Part shown: positions 6,727 to 7,006 of the stretch, one piece after another
Layout of the letters: each line of letters opens with the position of its first letter
How positions within the stretch are numbered: the stretch's first letter is position 1
Assembly: GCA_009845505.1 (NCBI GenBank)
Contig: VXZL01000435.1
Span: 1-7,006, forward strand
Length of the DNA stretch: 7,006 nt
From: Candidatus Poribacteria bacterium
GTDB taxonomy: Bacteria; Poribacteria; WGA-4E; WGA-3G
Direction: 5' to 3'
The notes under the pieces: model-generated
Seen by the model: the letters and a program-made list of their open reading frames with translations, nothing else
The model's database searches: none
What the model was told of the DNA's origin: nothing
Position numbers and translations under genes: made by a program

Positions 6727-6947
6727 TTTTAGCATTTTTCTTCCTTACAAACGTAATGCCTTCGGTTGTCGTCTTAAAAAAGAAACACCCTCACCGAAAT
6801 CTCCATTTTGTGATGTCCAGTGATGGGCGTTGTATTGTGTAACTTCAAAAATCTATTATCTGCTACTCATAAGCCCACCGCTGTCTGGTACATAGAAATA
6901 GCGAGCGGTACAGCACCAATACCAACCGATGTGCAAAGGCGGTTTTT
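6727..6947. other. Non-coding region upstream of the DUF5916 gene, possibly a shared divergent control region
   Basis: No gene is apparent here. GTGATG occurs twice ten bases apart (6810-6815 and 6820-6825), one helical turn. ACCGCT (6877-6882) and AGCGGT (6904-6909) form an inverted repeat with a 21-base loop; GCTGT (6880-6884) and ACAGC (6910-6914) offer a competing pairing. AACCG (6924-6928) can pair with CGGTT (6940-6944), just before a T-run and the ATG at 6948. I could not find a -35/-10 pair for the DUF5916 gene that I would defend. All these repeats are short and may be chance. Confidence 0.3.
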
Positions 6948-7006
6948 ATGAATCAACGTGGTAAGCGGCAGATAAAGCATTTGATGATCCTATTTTGGAA
7001 TTTATG
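6948..7006 (+). CDS. Possible start of a gene running off the right edge
   Basis: An ATG at 6948 opens a frame that has no stop before the window ends (19 complete codons, beginning MNQRGKRQIKH and continuing LMILFWNL). AAGGCGG (6936-6942) is a passable ribosome site 5 bases upstream. The basic start followed by a hydrophobic run would suit a signal peptide or membrane anchor. With only 59 bases this may equally be chance; no family can be assigned. Confidence 0.3.
   Translation, partial: MNQRGKRQIKHLMILFWNL

Overview
The window is a stretch of bacterial chromosome of moderate GC content. It holds six well-supported protein-coding genes, one possible gene start at the right edge, and no RNA genes, CRISPR array, insertion sequence or phage genes that I can see. 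The best ecological hint is the 717-residue protein at 4562-6715. It has a signal peptide, a family-9-like sugar-binding domain and a DUF5916 region predicted to form an outer-membrane beta-barrel, which implies a Gram-negative, double-membraned cell. This mix of families (zinc dehydrogenase, SAF-domain oxidoreductase, small retropepsin-like protease, DUF5916) is common in uncultured environmental lineages such as Poribacteria-like bacteria. That placement is a guess, because no marker gene is present.

Layout. Left part, + strand: a peptidase S51-family hydrolase (56-805), then a 183-base gap with a good sigma70-like promoter (858-886) and a long leader, then a zinc-dependent medium-chain dehydrogenase (989-2005). 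Middle, - strand, convergent with the dehydrogenase across only 25 bases: an apparent three-gene unit read from right to left. It runs from a retropepsin-like aspartic protease (4429-4016) to an overlapping GNAT acetyltransferase (about 4037-3411) and then a 450-residue NAD(P)-binding oxidoreductase with a C-terminal SAF domain (3383-2031). A near-consensus extended -10 promoter (4489-4517) heads this unit. Right part, - strand: the DUF5916 protein (6715-4562). Its upstream region (6716-6947) is non-coding and may be shared with a divergent + strand gene beginning at 6948 and cut by the window edge.

How the genes may work together. The dehydrogenase and the SAF-domain oxidoreductase both look like NAD(P)-dependent enzymes of small oxygenated metabolites (sugars, polyols, sugar acids or isoprenoid precursors). 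The DUF5916 protein may handle carbohydrate at the cell surface. No transporter, kinase or regulator links them, so a single pathway cannot be claimed. I found no convincing new defence or mobile system. The most useful leads are the possible relation of the SAF-domain protein to the DXR-like (DRL/DXR-II) isoprenoid enzymes, the promoter-defined protease/acetyltransferase/oxidoreductase operon, and the unusual leader of the dehydrogenase gene.
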